Part shown: positions 53,501-63,717 of the stretch, piece by piece
Numbering within the stretch: the stretch's first letter is position 1
Layout of the letters: each line of letters opens with the position of its first letter
Assembly: GCF_027409185.1 (NCBI RefSeq)
Contig: NC_084471.1
Coordinates: forward strand, 4,804,535-4,868,534
Direction: 5' to 3'
Length of the DNA: 64,000 nt
From: Cynocephalus volans
Taxonomy: Eukaryota > Chordata > Mammalia > Dermoptera > Cynocephalidae
Notes under the pieces: model-generated
The model's database searches: none
What the model saw: the letters and a program-made list of their open reading frames with translations, nothing else
Told to the model about the DNA's origin: nothing
Translations under genes and position numbers: made by a program

Positions 53501-56500
53501 ATCAAGAACCTTTTCCAAAACCCCGTGACCCTCTTCACTGTGCTCTTCATTATGCTTGCGTACATAATCCTGGCTTTCTGGGCTTTGCACAGGGACAAAA
53601 TGGACCAGTTTCTTCGGGAACATGTGGTAGTTCTACCCGATAATGATCCTTATGATAACATATGTTACCTGGTCACTATTTTTACAGGGAGTCGTTGGGG
53701 ATCTGGGACCAGGGCCAATGTCTTTGTGCAACTTAAAGGAACAGCAGGTGCCAGCAAAGTGCACTGTTTAAGCCATCCACATTTCACCACCCTCTACCGA
53801 GGAAGCATCAACACTTTCCTTCTAACAACGAAAAGTGACCTGGGGGACATTCATTCCATTCGCGTATGGCACAATAATGAAGGCAAAGCGCCAAGTTGGT
53901 ATTTAAGTAGAGTCAAAGTGGAAAATCTGTTCAGCAGACACATTTGGCTGTTCATATGCCGGAAGTGGCTGTCTGTTGACACTGCTTTGGACAGAACTTT
54001 TCATGTTATCCACCCAGATGATCCTCTGACCAGAAAGGACTTCTTTCTTATAGATTTGAGTTATAAGCTAGGGAAGAACCACCTGTGGTTCTCTGTTTTT
54101 GCTGGAGTCGTTGCTAAACCATTCAATAGGCTCCAAAGATTGTCCTGCTGTTTAGCGATGTTGCTGAGCTCTCTTCTTTGTAATATTATGTTCTTTAATC
54201 TAAATACACAAGGAGAAACTGAGTCAAAAGAGTGGCACTTCATCAGATCAATGGTGATAGGAATTGAAAGTGTCATCATTACAATCCCTGTGCAATTATT
54301 AATAACTTTTTTGTTTACCTATTCCCAGAAGAAACCACAAGTGAATCTAGATGAGGTATCTCCTCAAAAGCATCCCCTGCTGTCAGAAGGAAGTGTGTAC
54401 TGGGAAGAACGTTTGGAAAAGTGGCATGCTTATGAAACTGCTGAGGCACAGCCCAGGGAGGCTGCAAAGCCTGAGTCTAGGGGAAAGCCTGGACTTCGTC
54501 GGGCTTCTGTTAGGGAGACCTTCAAAACAGCACGCCAGCCTGAGAAAGCAGAAGCCAAGGCCCCAAAGACCCACAGACCAAATACAAATTTCAGTAACAA
54601 AAATATAAAAAACAATCAGGATGTTGGTTCTAGAGAGCCCTCTTCTCAACAGCATCCTACACATCTTAAAACAAAGCCCCGGATTGTCCTGCCTTGGTGG
54701 TGTGTTTATGTAGCCTGGTTCTTGGTTTTTGCCACTTCTAGCATATCCTCATTCTTTATTCTGTTTTATGGACTAACTTATGGCTACGACAGGTCAACAG
54801 AATGGCTCTTGGCATCTGTTTGTTCATTCTGTCAGTCAGTTTTTCTGGTGCAGCCATCTAAAATTATATTCCTGTCAGGCCTCAGAACTAAGAATCCCAA
54901 ATACTGTAAAAACCTTTCGTGGTCAACCGGGTATCATTACACAGAGATCAAGCTGCAGGGGATACCTCCTGATGACATGCAGAAGCTCCATCACCACATC
55001 GTCCGAATCCGAGGCTCGAGGATGTACCAGCCCCTCACAGAAGACGAAATCAGAATATTCAAAAGAAAGAAGAGGATCAGGAGAAGAGCCTTGCTATTCC
55101 TGAGTTATCTGCTAACTCACTTCATCTTTCTAGCCCTTCTGCTGGTCCTCACCATCCGACTAGGCCACACGGACAGCTTTTACCATAACCGGTTTCTTCA
55201 TGATCAGCTCTCTGTGGATCTTGCTATGGTGACAAAGCTGGAGGACATCTACAGATGGCTGAACAGCGTGCTGTTGCCTTTGATACACAATGAGCTGGAG
55301 CCAACAGTTCTCCTTCACAGCTCCTCTAAAATCCTTGGCCTTCCACTGATGAGGCAGGTGAGGGCAAAATCTAGGGAGAAGATGTGTCTGCCTGCCGAAA
55401 ACGTGCAAAACAGCGTCGCAAGAGAAATTCGCTGTCGTCCTAAATATGGCGCTGACCCAGAAGACACAAGAAACTATTCTGGTTCTTGGAATGAAGTTGA
55501 TAAGTGGGGTATAGACAAGAATGTGGATGGGTTTACTTATCAGCCTCAAGGAAAGCAATGGGTGCATTATTCCTATGGACTATTACATACCTATGGATCA
55601 GGAGGGTATGCCTTCTATTTTTTTCCAGAGCAGCAGCAGTTTAATTCTACACAGAGGCTCAAAGAACTCCAAGGAAGCAATTGGCTTGATGAGAAGACGT
55701 GGGCTGTGATTTTGGAACTAACGACTTTTAATCCAGATGTAAATCTGTTCTGTAGCATATCAGTCATATTTGAGGTCTCTGAGTTAGGAGTTGTCAACAC
55801 AAGCATATCCGTTCACTCTTTCTCACTTGCTGATTTCAACAGAAAAACTTCAGCAGAAATCTACCTGTATGTGGGCATTCTCATTTTTTTTGTAGCCTAC
55901 ATCGTCGATGAGGGCTATGTCATCACACAAGAAAGAGCCTCCTACGTGAGAAGTGTGTATAATTTGCTCAACTTTGCTTTAAAATGCATATTTACTGTGT
56001 TAATTGTGCTCTTTTTCAGGAAACACTTTTTGGCAACTGGCATGATTCAGTTTTACTTGTCGAACCCTGAAGACTTCATCCCCTTTCATGCAGTTTCTCA
56101 AGTAGATCATGTCATGAGGATAATTTTGGGTTTCCTGTTATTTCTGACAATTTTGAAGACGCTCAGGTATTCCAGATTCTTCTATGATGTGCGCCTGGCT
56201 CAGAGGGCCATCCAGGCTGCCCTTCCTGGCATCTGCCACATGGCATTTGTGGTGTCTGTGTATTTCTTCGTATACATGGCTTTTGGTTACCTGGTATTTG
56301 GGCAGCACGAATGGAACTACAGTAACTTGGTTCGTGCCACTCAGACAATCTTCTCCTATTGTGTTTCAGCTTTTCAGAACACTGAATTTTCCCATAACAG
56401 GATTCTCGGGGTCCTGTTCCTCTCATCTTTCTTTCTGGTAATGATCTGCATCTTAATCAACTTATTTCAGGCAGTGATTTTGTCATCCTACGAGGAAATG

Positions 56501-56728
56501 AAGCAGCCTGTGTATGAGGAACCATCAGAAGAAGCGGAGGCAATGACCTACCTGTGTCGCAAGCTGAGAACTGTGTTCAGCTTTCTGACCTCACAGTCTA
56601 GGGCCAGAGACGAGCCTGAGTTCTTCATCGACATGCTCTATGGGCAGCCAGAGAAGAACAGCCGCCGATATCTGGGGCTGAAGACCAGAAACATCAATGG
56701 GAAGAAAATGGTTTACCTCGTTGTTTGA
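49979..56728 (+). CDS. PKDREJ: PKDREJ (polycystin family receptor for egg jelly), intact single-exon gene, 2249 aa
   Basis: PKDREJ is a testis/sperm membrane protein of the polycystin-1 family, linked in mouse to timing of capacitation and acrosome reaction. The start is the ATG of MRPGPALLLLGLGL, identical to the human N-terminus (2253 aa). An in-frame ATG 55 codons upstream has no human counterpart and lies in tandem-repeat DNA. Layout: signal peptide (1-25); Arg/Pro-rich GC-coded segment; REJ region (about 180-900) with DPDADSPLEGLHFFWHC near 365; GPS-like Cys cluster near 1117-1135 (HCVCKN) lacking the usual HL-T/S cleavage tripeptide; first membrane helix near 1181; PLAT domain about 1226-1345 (YLVTIFTGSRWGSGTRANV); helices near 1387, 1428, 1569, 1609 and 1703; extracellular polycystin domain about 1728-1955; helices near 1959, 1993, 2045, 2083 and 2142. 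It ends NGKKMVYLVV-stop. No frame break. TTC38 is divergent to its left. Confidence 0.98.
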   Translation: MRPGPALLLLGLGLGLGRLPPPAAPGRVPASVPGVPVSPSGGLFRGAPALGEHSSRARHRLRPRATRANGVLLSGNRGFCFRRGGRRWYCLRVRVRVLLRARRAPPRPAHVQLRLRLVAPRGRLALAWAAPPPRALGLPAWTFHLRLLGPGDARPARQAAASRFSPRAAPPVDPRPFAGFVARTTCHTEGPTPVVLEAVHASGSEAVASSVSCQIKPCLIKQVKINTDRFPVILLRRAEATINATVRVDCPHAPAVVERWQVFSVPSVGDVPDWTRPLDVPQLKLGKSPSFLHIPSNSLTFGVYVFNFTVSVNTLDPKMPLLKDSDSIYVWIVRSPLKAVILGDANITVNFTDRLVLDGTTSSDPDADSPLEGLHFFWHCTTNPRNYGKDQIIVMSKEVCHPEQSNLKWPWASGPVLTVLPETLKGDHVYFFRMVIQKSFRTAFSDKSVHVLKGPAPIAHISCIENCDRNLIISDRFSLFLNCTNCSSHDFYKWSILSSSGGEMLFDWMGQTVTGRNSAYLSVKTFAFRHFLEAKFWVSLYLASWSGMILVLKHSVIINQGPQVGGCEINPAKGTAFFTKFVVQCRDFKDKYIPLTYKIIISDFYGVGEISSVKENTLGTVLYLGTESTTPPSFLPVGVLANHYAIKIYAQVYDSLGAFSQVTLYATVQAPTDKNSSNTVLRHLLSLTMGPNSLLSTLLQKQDFLPAGYLMYTVASVLNNMRTELTLQDDKANLREHLVNQSFALPVRTLEEIGQVVMAITKLTQKACELTRVAQKRATVRIWQANQALQEYRQKDKRFRSEQIEIVSTGILTSLSNILKLTSHHEVTEDPFHVVESLSDTILANKVPGNETTVMRTPNLNIFVKKVEKRDVTRVFRNDRHCFHPTLNVSSVPSLPANAPISAMFCEFADDPFPWLNDMESMSVEVVGFRMTGATDQGSMIEITPDVAEVYLIRKNLTFAAFNLTVGPDSNVNESLKMTTGAFSFEVDSRVLREVLVHIVTEVTVLFNVLVYAGNQVTPTALVATFLVPHDMPPVANQSVPFDPACTVKEARVICLSLSLLQVIVERSSSSMCTISMLLQAPHFVTKPSDKLVRVSLFSVQCLDMYGIQSEWREDNCVLGEKTTWRKVHCVCKNTVRARRQLSTIKLTNVHLHTRYVLAMVIVAPNFVDLQLKVIKNLFQNPVTLFTVLFIMLAYIILAFWALHRDKMDQFLREHVVVLPDNDPYDNICYLVTIFTGSRWGSGTRANVFVQLKGTAGASKVHCLSHPHFTTLYRGSINTFLLTTKSDLGDIHSIRVWHNNEGKAPSWYLSRVKVENLFSRHIWLFICRKWLSVDTALDRTFHVIHPDDPLTRKDFFLIDLSYKLGKNHLWFSVFAGVVAKPFNRLQRLSCCLAMLLSSLLCNIMFFNLNTQGETESKEWHFIRSMVIGIESVIITIPVQLLITFLFTYSQKKPQVNLDEVSPQKHPLLSEGSVYWEERLEKWHAYETAEAQPREAAKPESRGKPGLRRASVRETFKTARQPEKAEAKAPKTHRPNTNFSNKNIKNNQDVGSREPSSQQHPTHLKTKPRIVLPWWCVYVAWFLVFATSSISSFFILFYGLTYGYDRSTEWLLASVCSFCQSVFLVQPSKIIFLSGLRTKNPKYCKNLSWSTGYHYTEIKLQGIPPDDMQKLHHHIVRIRGSRMYQPLTEDEIRIFKRKKRIRRRALLFLSYLLTHFIFLALLLVLTIRLGHTDSFYHNRFLHDQLSVDLAMVTKLEDIYRWLNSVLLPLIHNELEPTVLLHSSSKILGLPLMRQVRAKSREKMCLPAENVQNSVAREIRCRPKYGADPEDTRNYSGSWNEVDKWGIDKNVDGFTYQPQGKQWVHYSYGLLHTYGSGGYAFYFFPEQQQFNSTQRLKELQGSNWLDEKTWAVILELTTFNPDVNLFCSISVIFEVSELGVVNTSISVHSFSLADFNRKTSAEIYLYVGILIFFVAYIVDEGYVITQERASYVRSVYNLLNFALKCIFTVLIVLFFRKHFLATGMIQFYLSNPEDFIPFHAVSQVDHVMRIILGFLLFLTILKTLRYSRFFYDVRLAQRAIQAALPGICHMAFVVSVYFFVYMAFGYLVFGQHEWNYSNLVRATQTIFSYCVSAFQNTEFSHNRILGVLFLSSFFLVMICILINLFQAVILSSYEEMKQPVYEEPSEEAEAMTYLCRKLRTVFSFLTSQSRARDEPEFFIDMLYGQPEKNSRRYLGLKTRNINGKKMVYLVV

Positions 56729-57670
56729 TCATTGGTTTGAAGAACCACAAGCAAGAGTTTCCCCAAATGCTGCATTTGTGGGATTAAGGACATTTAGTGG
56801 CTCAGTCATGCTTTTTACCCATGTCCGTCACAATGCACACCCCCTTCGCAAGTATCCCACCCTTGGCCTCTGCTCTTGGGGACGTGAAAGTTGGAGTGTA
56901 GTGCAGTGTCTGGAGACAGAAGGAGGGCACACCATGGGATTCCTGGACTGACTCCCTTTAGAGGGAATTACCTGATTTCTGCTATGGGGCAACCCTTGTT
57001 TCTTTGGAGCCAGCAGTAGTTTAGAGGAGTTAGAGCCACTGGTTTTGAGAACCAGATTTGGGGGGGGGCTAAAGGGGCCCCACCTGGACCTGGCCAGGTG
57101 GAACATTCCACACTGCTTTTATGTTCAAGCCAGGCTGGAAGCCAGTGGCCTGCTGCTCCAGCCCAGGGGCCCAGGTGCACTGGCCTTGCTGGCAGTCCCC
57201 TTTGCAGGCCAGAGCTGTGGAGCCTCCCCTTCCCCATTCCTGCTGGACCAGGGCTGGAGGGGCCTTGTGGGGAGTTCCAGGACTGGCCCTCGTGCTTGGG
57301 AATGCAGGGATGGGAGTCATGGGTCAGAACCCTGTTGCTTCCTATTCATTTCTTAAGGCTACTGCAAGTTAAAGGAAAATTTAGTAACATTTTCTAACCA
57401 AGATACATGGCTTTTGTTAAACAACAGAAAGATGTGTATGGGTTCACATTAAAATATAGTAAATGTGCTATATACTGCATATAGCAATATATACATCCAG
57501 AACTAGGGCATTTGGTTATTTATGGCATGGTAGATTACTTAGGAATAAGGAAAATGTGGTTTATCGTTTAAGAGAAACAATGCCTAGTGGCTGTTATATT
57601 TCCACTCAGAAGCATGTTCATTTATGTAGATGTCACTTTAAGCTTTATCAGAATTAAATGTGAGATTTCT
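56729..57670 (+). other. PKDREJ: Probable PKDREJ 3'UTR
   Basis: The stretch after the stop has no coding exon or assignable repeat. It ends with the AATTAAA-type signal at 57652-57658, giving a 3'UTR of about 0.93 kb, similar in size to human. Open frames inside it are accidental. Confidence 0.5.
57653..57658 (+). terminator. PKDREJ: Candidate PKDREJ polyadenylation signal (ATTAAA)
   Basis: The attaaa in 'cagaattaaatgtg' is the best-placed signal after the stop. Another attaaa (57448) lies in an AT-rich stretch 200 bp earlier and is an alternative. Confidence 0.4.
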
Positions 57671-60385
57671 TCCATGAGACTTGCAATGATTTCTGCGTGA
57701 GGAGCACGTACACTCACGGTTCCTGCCCTCAAAGTCCAGGGCCAGGAAAGGGACAACCAAATCAGGTGGATGGCTGCTTTGTACGCCTTTCGTGCCCCAT
57801 CACCTGAGCACGGGAACGGCAGCAGCGCGCTACACTCCTGCAGGCACGCACCACTGTGTCCGTCATTTCCTCCCAAGGGGATGCCTGAGAACCTGGGCAG
57901 CCTGTGTCTCTGCCGGATGAGGAAATGGAGAAGTCCAGTGACTCGCCCAAGGCCACTCACACCATTAGCGAGTGGCAGTCAGATTTGGATTTTCTAACTC
58001 CCTGGTGGGAGGTGATGGGAGTAGCCTGTCCCATACTGGCCCACTGGTTCCGACTGGAGCACACATTCATTAAAGAATACCTCCCTTAACCACATGACTT
58101 CTGAACAGATTGAACAAAAGAGTAAACATGGGGGCCAAATGACTAGTTTTTATTGATAGAGGCCAATGGCAGTCTGGTCAAATTTACTTGCCCATTGAAC
58201 TGTAGAATGAGGGAGTTTAAGCCCCAGCTGCAGGCAACACTGGGTGAGCCTGCCCTTAGAGGTGGCGAAAACCGCTGGCAGGCCAGGCAGAGACTCACGC
58301 TGTCTGCCATTGGGTGCGCCCAAGCACTCCCCCCAAACTTAGCAATCAGCTAAAGTCTCTGCCCCTCCCCAGGAGCCGAGGGAGGCAAGGGGCAGAGGGA
58401 GACTTCCCATCCTGGGAAGGAAGCATGGGGTGGGGTGGGGGGGAGGCTTTCCCACCAACAGGGCCAGTGGGAGAGTGAGTTACTGATGAGTCATGGAGGG
58501 TCACAGTCATGAACACAGGGCCCAAGGGGCAGTTCCAGCCAGAAAAGCTTCAGGGAGTCAGTGGGGGCCCTGGTGATGGGAGCATCCAGAAAAGGGGGTC
58601 CAGGAACAAGCACTGGAAGTGGTCTGAGTGAGGACCAGGGAAGAAGACAAGATGCTCAACTTGTTGGTGCAAATTTGAAATCTCACAGTTGCAGGATTTT
58701 ATTTACGTATGCTGGGAAAGAGGAGAGTACCAGGGATATTATTCTAACCTGACAGAGCAATGACAAGTATCTGTTCAGTTTAGAAACATAGAGATGCCAA
58801 TTATAACATTATCAGGAAGAGACAGTACCAAGTAAGACAAATCAAAATTCATGTTTATTTTGAAGGCCATTTTCATGGCAACAATCTCCAAAGGAGTCTT
58901 TTAAGACTCCTTTGTTTTCGTTATACTCCAGGGATAGGTCAGGAATATTCTAGAACCCTTGGCATCAATCATGATACCCTCCCAGCTCTATCAAACAGGG
59001 AAACAAGATGGATGTTCTTGGTTGTGTTCTTATTTTAGCCCCTTATTAACTCAGAGTAGTTAAAAAAGTTTTACATACAGAGAGCGCTCTCTCTCTAACT
59101 CCAGAGGAGAGGGGACAGACATGTCCTTCCTCTATCTCAAACTCTTTTGTTAATTACAAAGACTTGCATTTTTAAGGCCCAATTCTGGAATTTCATTAGT
59201 TAGCACTAAAAGCAAAACACAAGCCCTTAGGCTGCAATGTTACTGGCAGAAACAGACATGGGGGCATAATTAATCTTTCCCAGTACCTCCCTTTTGCTGC
59301 TATCAGCAATACTTTAACTTTAGATTTTATTCAGCATTCCTTTCAATTTTCAGATTTCCTTTCTCAGTCTTCACCTAAATGCACGATGTACAATTATTTG
59401 TTCAATACTGTGATAACCTTTTAAGACCACATTTGTACAACATTTATAAGTATAACCCTAACATACAGGTAATTACTTTTCCCACAAGCCTACCCCTAAC
59501 ACCCGTGCAGCCTGAGGCAGGACTATGAATCCCCATATATCTAAATATTTAGATGTTATACAACAAGCTTACAAACTGTTACATAAAATACGTTATAGCC
59601 ACTTTCCTTGACAATACACCTTCATGAAGACAAACTAAAAAATTGTGTAAAAATATGGTATTCATACAGCTGAAAATTGGCAAAATATCAAAGATAACTC
59701 AACTTAATTTTCATTGTGCACCTGTGGGTGTTCTGTTGATGGGCCATATGAATTATATGTAATAAAGACACATGCAATTCATAAATTAATATGCATTTAT
59801 TCCATAAGTTTTTTTATTGCCTTTGTTTCAGAAAAATCAGTGTTGATATAATAAAGATTTTCACACCATTATGTTCTATTAACAATAGTGTCAAATTAGA
59901 CAACCTTTCCTGAGTCATTATACTTTGAAGAAAGTTTTAAACTCTTTCAATTGGGAGAAACTTCACTCTGCTGAGGGAGTAGCAACTGGAATTATGAATA
60001 AGATTCTTAAAGTTTTAGATTCACATCTGAAACATGAATATTGAAATCAAGTTTAAACATTGTAAGGATGGTGTGTATGAAAAACCATCATGATTGCAGA
60101 AAATATTGCGAAATATTTTTCTTTCATTATAAACATGTTGTCATTATTTTGTTATCACCATTACTTACAACGATAGCTGGATCCTTATAGGATTTGTTTT
60201 TCTTCTTTTACATTTTTCAGTGCTGATATAAAGAAAACAAAATTTCAGTAGGTTGCTCACTGTTCAAATCTCTTTTCAATAGAGACTACACCTTGATGTG
60301 CAGTGGCCAGAAAATAGTCTGTATAGAAATCAGACTCTAGTATTTGTTTCCTAGTTCTAATTCCCCTCCATTGTACTTGAATGTC
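57671..60385. other. Intergenic region between PKDREJ and the CDPF1 promoter
   Basis: A MIR-like block lies near 57890-57980 ('gatgaggaaatggagaagtc', 'ggccactcacaccattagcg'). From 58.8 to 60.3 kb the DNA is AT-rich with no coding signal. A 26-nt perfect-armed hairpin lies at 58889-58914. No RNA gene was recognised. Confidence 0.5.
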
Positions 60386-60397
60386 ATTTTAGTTCTT

Positions 60398-60549
60398 TTT
60401 TTGTTTGTTTGTTTTTTTCTGTCTTTTTCGTGACCGGCACTCAGCCAGTGAGTGCACCGGCCATTCCTATATAGGATCCGAACCCGTGGCGGGAGCGTCG
60501 CTGCGCTCCCAGCGCCGCACTCTCCCGAGTGCGCCACGGGCTCGGCCCC
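60398..60549 (-). repeat. CYN-like SINE, hairpin-arm subtype
   Basis: The T-rich tail, 'cgtgaccggcactcagccag', 'tatataggatccgaacccgt' and 'gtgcgccacgggctcggccc' are present. The target-site duplication attttagttctt is at 60386-60397 and 60550-60561. Confidence 0.93.
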
Positions 60550-60918
60550 ATTTTAGTTCTTATTTCATATGCAGTTTCTTTTGGGAAACTATTTTTTCCC
60601 TACAACTTTATGAAATATTTTTAATCCTTTTGGATTTTTAAAGATTTTTCAAATATAAATAACTGTGGACAGCTCAAATTCAAAATTTACTTTCTGCCAA
60701 AGACCACGATTTGCTGTTTGAATATTACATATTATTTCACTTAACTCTTCTAATGCACCTCATCTGTAACTTGTCTAAATTAAATCTAATTGCTATAACA
60801 GCATTCATGGGATTACCATCATGTATCTGACAATAGTAACAGGTCAAATTTGAAATGCTTCATCAAGATGTTCTATCGTTGGGTAGATCCAGAAATAAAA
60901 ACAACCCAATACATAATC

Positions 60919-61016
60919 TTTTTTTTTTTTTTTTTAAGATTCCCAGTAAGGGGATCTTAACCCTTGACTTGGTGTTGTCAGCACCACACTCTCTCAAGTG
61001 AGCCAGGGGCCGGCCC
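60919..61016 (-). repeat. Monomeric CYN-like tRNA SINE
   Basis: A T-tail precedes a single unit 'gatcttaacccttgacttgg', 'tgttgtcagcaccacactct' and 'gtgagccaggggccggccc'. The flanks aatacataatctt and agtacataatctt fit a target-site duplication with one difference. Confidence 0.85.
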
Positions 61017-61829
61017 AGTACATAATCTTTGAATTGATCCAAAGAATGTCACTGCTGTAAGCACAGCTGAGGCCATGCCTACAAGTCAGGAAATAAAACT
61101 GCTTGCTAATTTCTCTAGCCCAGGTCCAGGGCCCCTCTAGCTCAGGCCTAAGAGTGGTTCTGGTTCCCAGTATTACTAAAATGCCTTGTATAATCCTTAC
61201 TTTCAGTGTCCCAAAGGAGTAAGTCCCAGACCCCAGTTTGATACAACTTGGCAACATTCCTCTTGAGAAGTCAAGGGTTAGTTCTGGTCTGTCAGGAACA
61301 GAGGCAGCACCCCTTGGCAATCAAGGTGCACGTGCCTCACCCGGCCTGGGGACTTGTTACAGAGGAGACTGGCGAAGACTTGTGGTGAGGCTGGCGGAGA
61401 AAGGCCGCTGCAGCTCCCTGCAGCTCCGAGGGAGGCCTTGTCTCCCTCGGAACAAAACCCCTAAAGCCGTGGGGGAGGCGGGGCGGCAAACCCTGTCATC
61501 CCCAAGGCACATGTTAAGATCCACTGCGGCTGAGGTGAGGGTCCCCCCTGGGCAGGAGTGGAGCCCACAGGCAGAGCCAGGCCTGCTAGCTCCAGAATCC
61601 GTGCCCTTAACCTCACAGAATGGTGCCTCCCATACTCAGGAGGCCCTGGAGGAAGGGGAACCGGCAGAAGCTGGTGTGGCTGGGACCCGGGGCGAGTGGA
61701 GAGGCCCGGAAGGTCGAAAGGAGAGCGGGGCGCAGACCACGAGGGCACCGTGACGTGTCCCGAGGCCACACGGCTTCATAAAGGACACAGGAAACACGGG
61801 GCTGGCTCTGAACCCACCCTGTCTGCTGC

Positions 61830-62640
61830 CTTCGGCGGGCAGAGCCGCATCCCGCGTGCGGGCCTGACGTCCCGACCGGGAGCCAGGCGGCCGCGAGCGG
61901 ACCAAGGCCGGGCATTTCAGCCCTGGGGACGCGCAAGGAAGGAACGGCGCGGATCCGCGGCGTGAGTCAACCTCCGCGCCCCTTGGCTATCGGGGTCCTC
62001 GCCCCGGCGACCTCGACTTTGCCCAACCCGGTGGAAAACCCAGAAAGGAGCTGAGCGCCTCAGAGCTGCCAAAGCAGGCCCAGTTCCGCAACCGACGCCT
62101 CAGCTCGGGAACCGATTCCGCGGTCACCGGAAGAACGCGACGGAGGCGGAAGCCGACCGCGAAGCCCCGCCCCGCCCCTCCCCGCGCCTGCGCCGTGCCG
62201 CCTGGGGCGGGGCCGCGCACGCGCCGTGGGAAAGCGGAGTCGCGCGGCGGGCAACGGTGAGTGAGTACGGTGGCCGAGTCCCCCGTTGCCCCCGAGCGCC
62301 CCTTGCTCACCGGGTCGTGGAGCCTGCGGGGTCCCCAGCGTCAGTCGCCTGCGGGCCGCGCGCGGCGTTGGGGACGGGACGGAGGACGCGGGAACGGTCA
62401 CGCGCCGACCCTGCGGGCTCGGGGTGTCTGTGCCCCCGGGGCGTCGGCCTCGCCGTGCGGGGCCCCCGACCTCGTGAGGCGACGAGGTCCCCGCAGGAGC
62501 GCGCGCTCGGTGGAGGGGACGGCGTGTGCGGAGGCTCGGGGGTAAGGGCCGGGGCAGCCCGGGGTCGCTCACCTGCTGGAGGGGTGGCGCTCCCGGGAGC
62601 CGCGACGAGGCATTAGGTAGCTCCGGTGGACGGTTACGGA
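61830..62640 (+). promoter_or_regulatory. CDPF1: CpG island, probable CDPF1 promoter with noncoding exon 1
   Basis: CpG density rises sharply here. A plus-strand donor gcaacg|gtgagtgag ends a putative exon at 62256, preceded by ETS-like (accggaaga, 62128) and GC-box (ggggcggggcc) words. In human, CDPF1 lies next to PKDREJ on the same strand. No CDPF1 coding exon (cysteine-rich DPF-motif protein) was found to the right edge, so the identity rests on synteny. Confidence 0.5.
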
Positions 62641-62659
62641 ACGGGGTTAGGTACACGCA

Positions 62660-63546
62660 CACCCAGAATAGGGTTTTAATTTTTAAAAAATCATTCTTAA
62701 CCCGTGCTTCCAAGATTTGCCCCTGGCGTTGTCCGACTCCAGAGCTCACACTGCTGGACATACATCATACTCGGGTTCAGATGAAGGAGGTCACAGCTGG
62801 GAGCGAGGGGCCAGCTGATGAGGTTGTATTTGGTAACGTTGAAAGATGTGTAGAACTCCACAGGCAAAGAAAGAGTCTGATAATAATCTAAGAAATACTA
62901 ACTTTTCTTGAACCCATCAAATGGCCGAGGTCACAGGGTGACCAATTAGCTAGAAATCTAAGGAAAGACAGATTCCTCAGACCCAGCGGTGTGCATGGGA
63001 AAGGGTTCCACACAAGCAGATGGGAATTCAGCTAAAAGTTTTAATGAAATGCCGTATACCAAATATACCGAGTGTGGACTAGTGTGAGCGTATAGAGTCC
63101 CTGGGAGCCACAAAAACGGGAGTTTGTATCCACTTTGGGCATTCACTAGGTGCTCATGGGAAAGATGGGGGATAGAGCAGGAGAAAGCTTTCCTGGTGGG
63201 GGCTGTTGCCCAGGCTGGATTCTGTGTGGGTCCTTCTCCCTTTTCAAACAAAACCCTTAAACTGTTGAGGGATGGGTAGAAAATCCTGACACTCTGTGGG
63301 GCACAGGTGAAAACCAGTGGCAGCTGGAGAGAGAGAAAAGGGAATGCTCCCGGGGGTGGGGGCTGGGGGGAAGAGTCAGGAAACTGTCCTAAGCCTGTAT
63401 CATTAGAGGTCTGTACCTGTGGCAGGGGCAGGATTTCTGGGAAAGCCTGAGAGCCAGGGACACAGGGACTGCCCAAGACTGAAGCTCGACCAGGACTTAG
63501 GGAGCTCGACACCATCATACAAACAGGCAGCTGCAGCCTACTGCTT
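62660..63546. other. Likely CDPF1 intron 1, nothing identified
   Basis: No conserved exon or repeat was seen. Open frames up to about 200 codons on the minus strand (62958-63557) have low-complexity Ser/Pro composition and no recognisable similarity. Confidence 0.4.
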
Positions 63547-63563
63547 AAAACTGACACTGAAAT

Positions 63564-63717
63564 GGGCCGAGCCTGTGGCGCACTCGGGAGGGTGCTGCGC
63601 TGGGAGCGCGGCGACGCTCCCAGCGGCCGCGGGTTCGGATCCTATATAGGAATGGCCGGTACACTCACTGGCTGAGTGCCGGTCACGAAAAAGAAAAAAA
63701 ACAAAAAAACAAAAAAT
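63564..63717 (+). repeat. CYN-like SINE, hairpin-arm subtype
   Basis: Near-identical to the copy at 361-500: gggccgagcctgtggcgcac, the arm ctgggagcg/cgctcccag, gggttcggatcc, the right unit ending 'gagtgccggtcacgaaaa' and an A/C tail. The target-site duplication aaactgacactgaaa is at 63548-63562 and 63718-63732. Confidence 0.95.

Noticed and set aside
61238-61965. Overlapping plus-strand open frames before the CDPF1 island
   Set aside because: No similarity to CDPF1 or any family. Composition follows the rising GC content.
62060-62761. 233-codon minus-strand open frame in the CpG island near 62 kb
   Set aside because: Composition-driven Pro/Arg/Gly-rich reading with no recognised domain or splice support.
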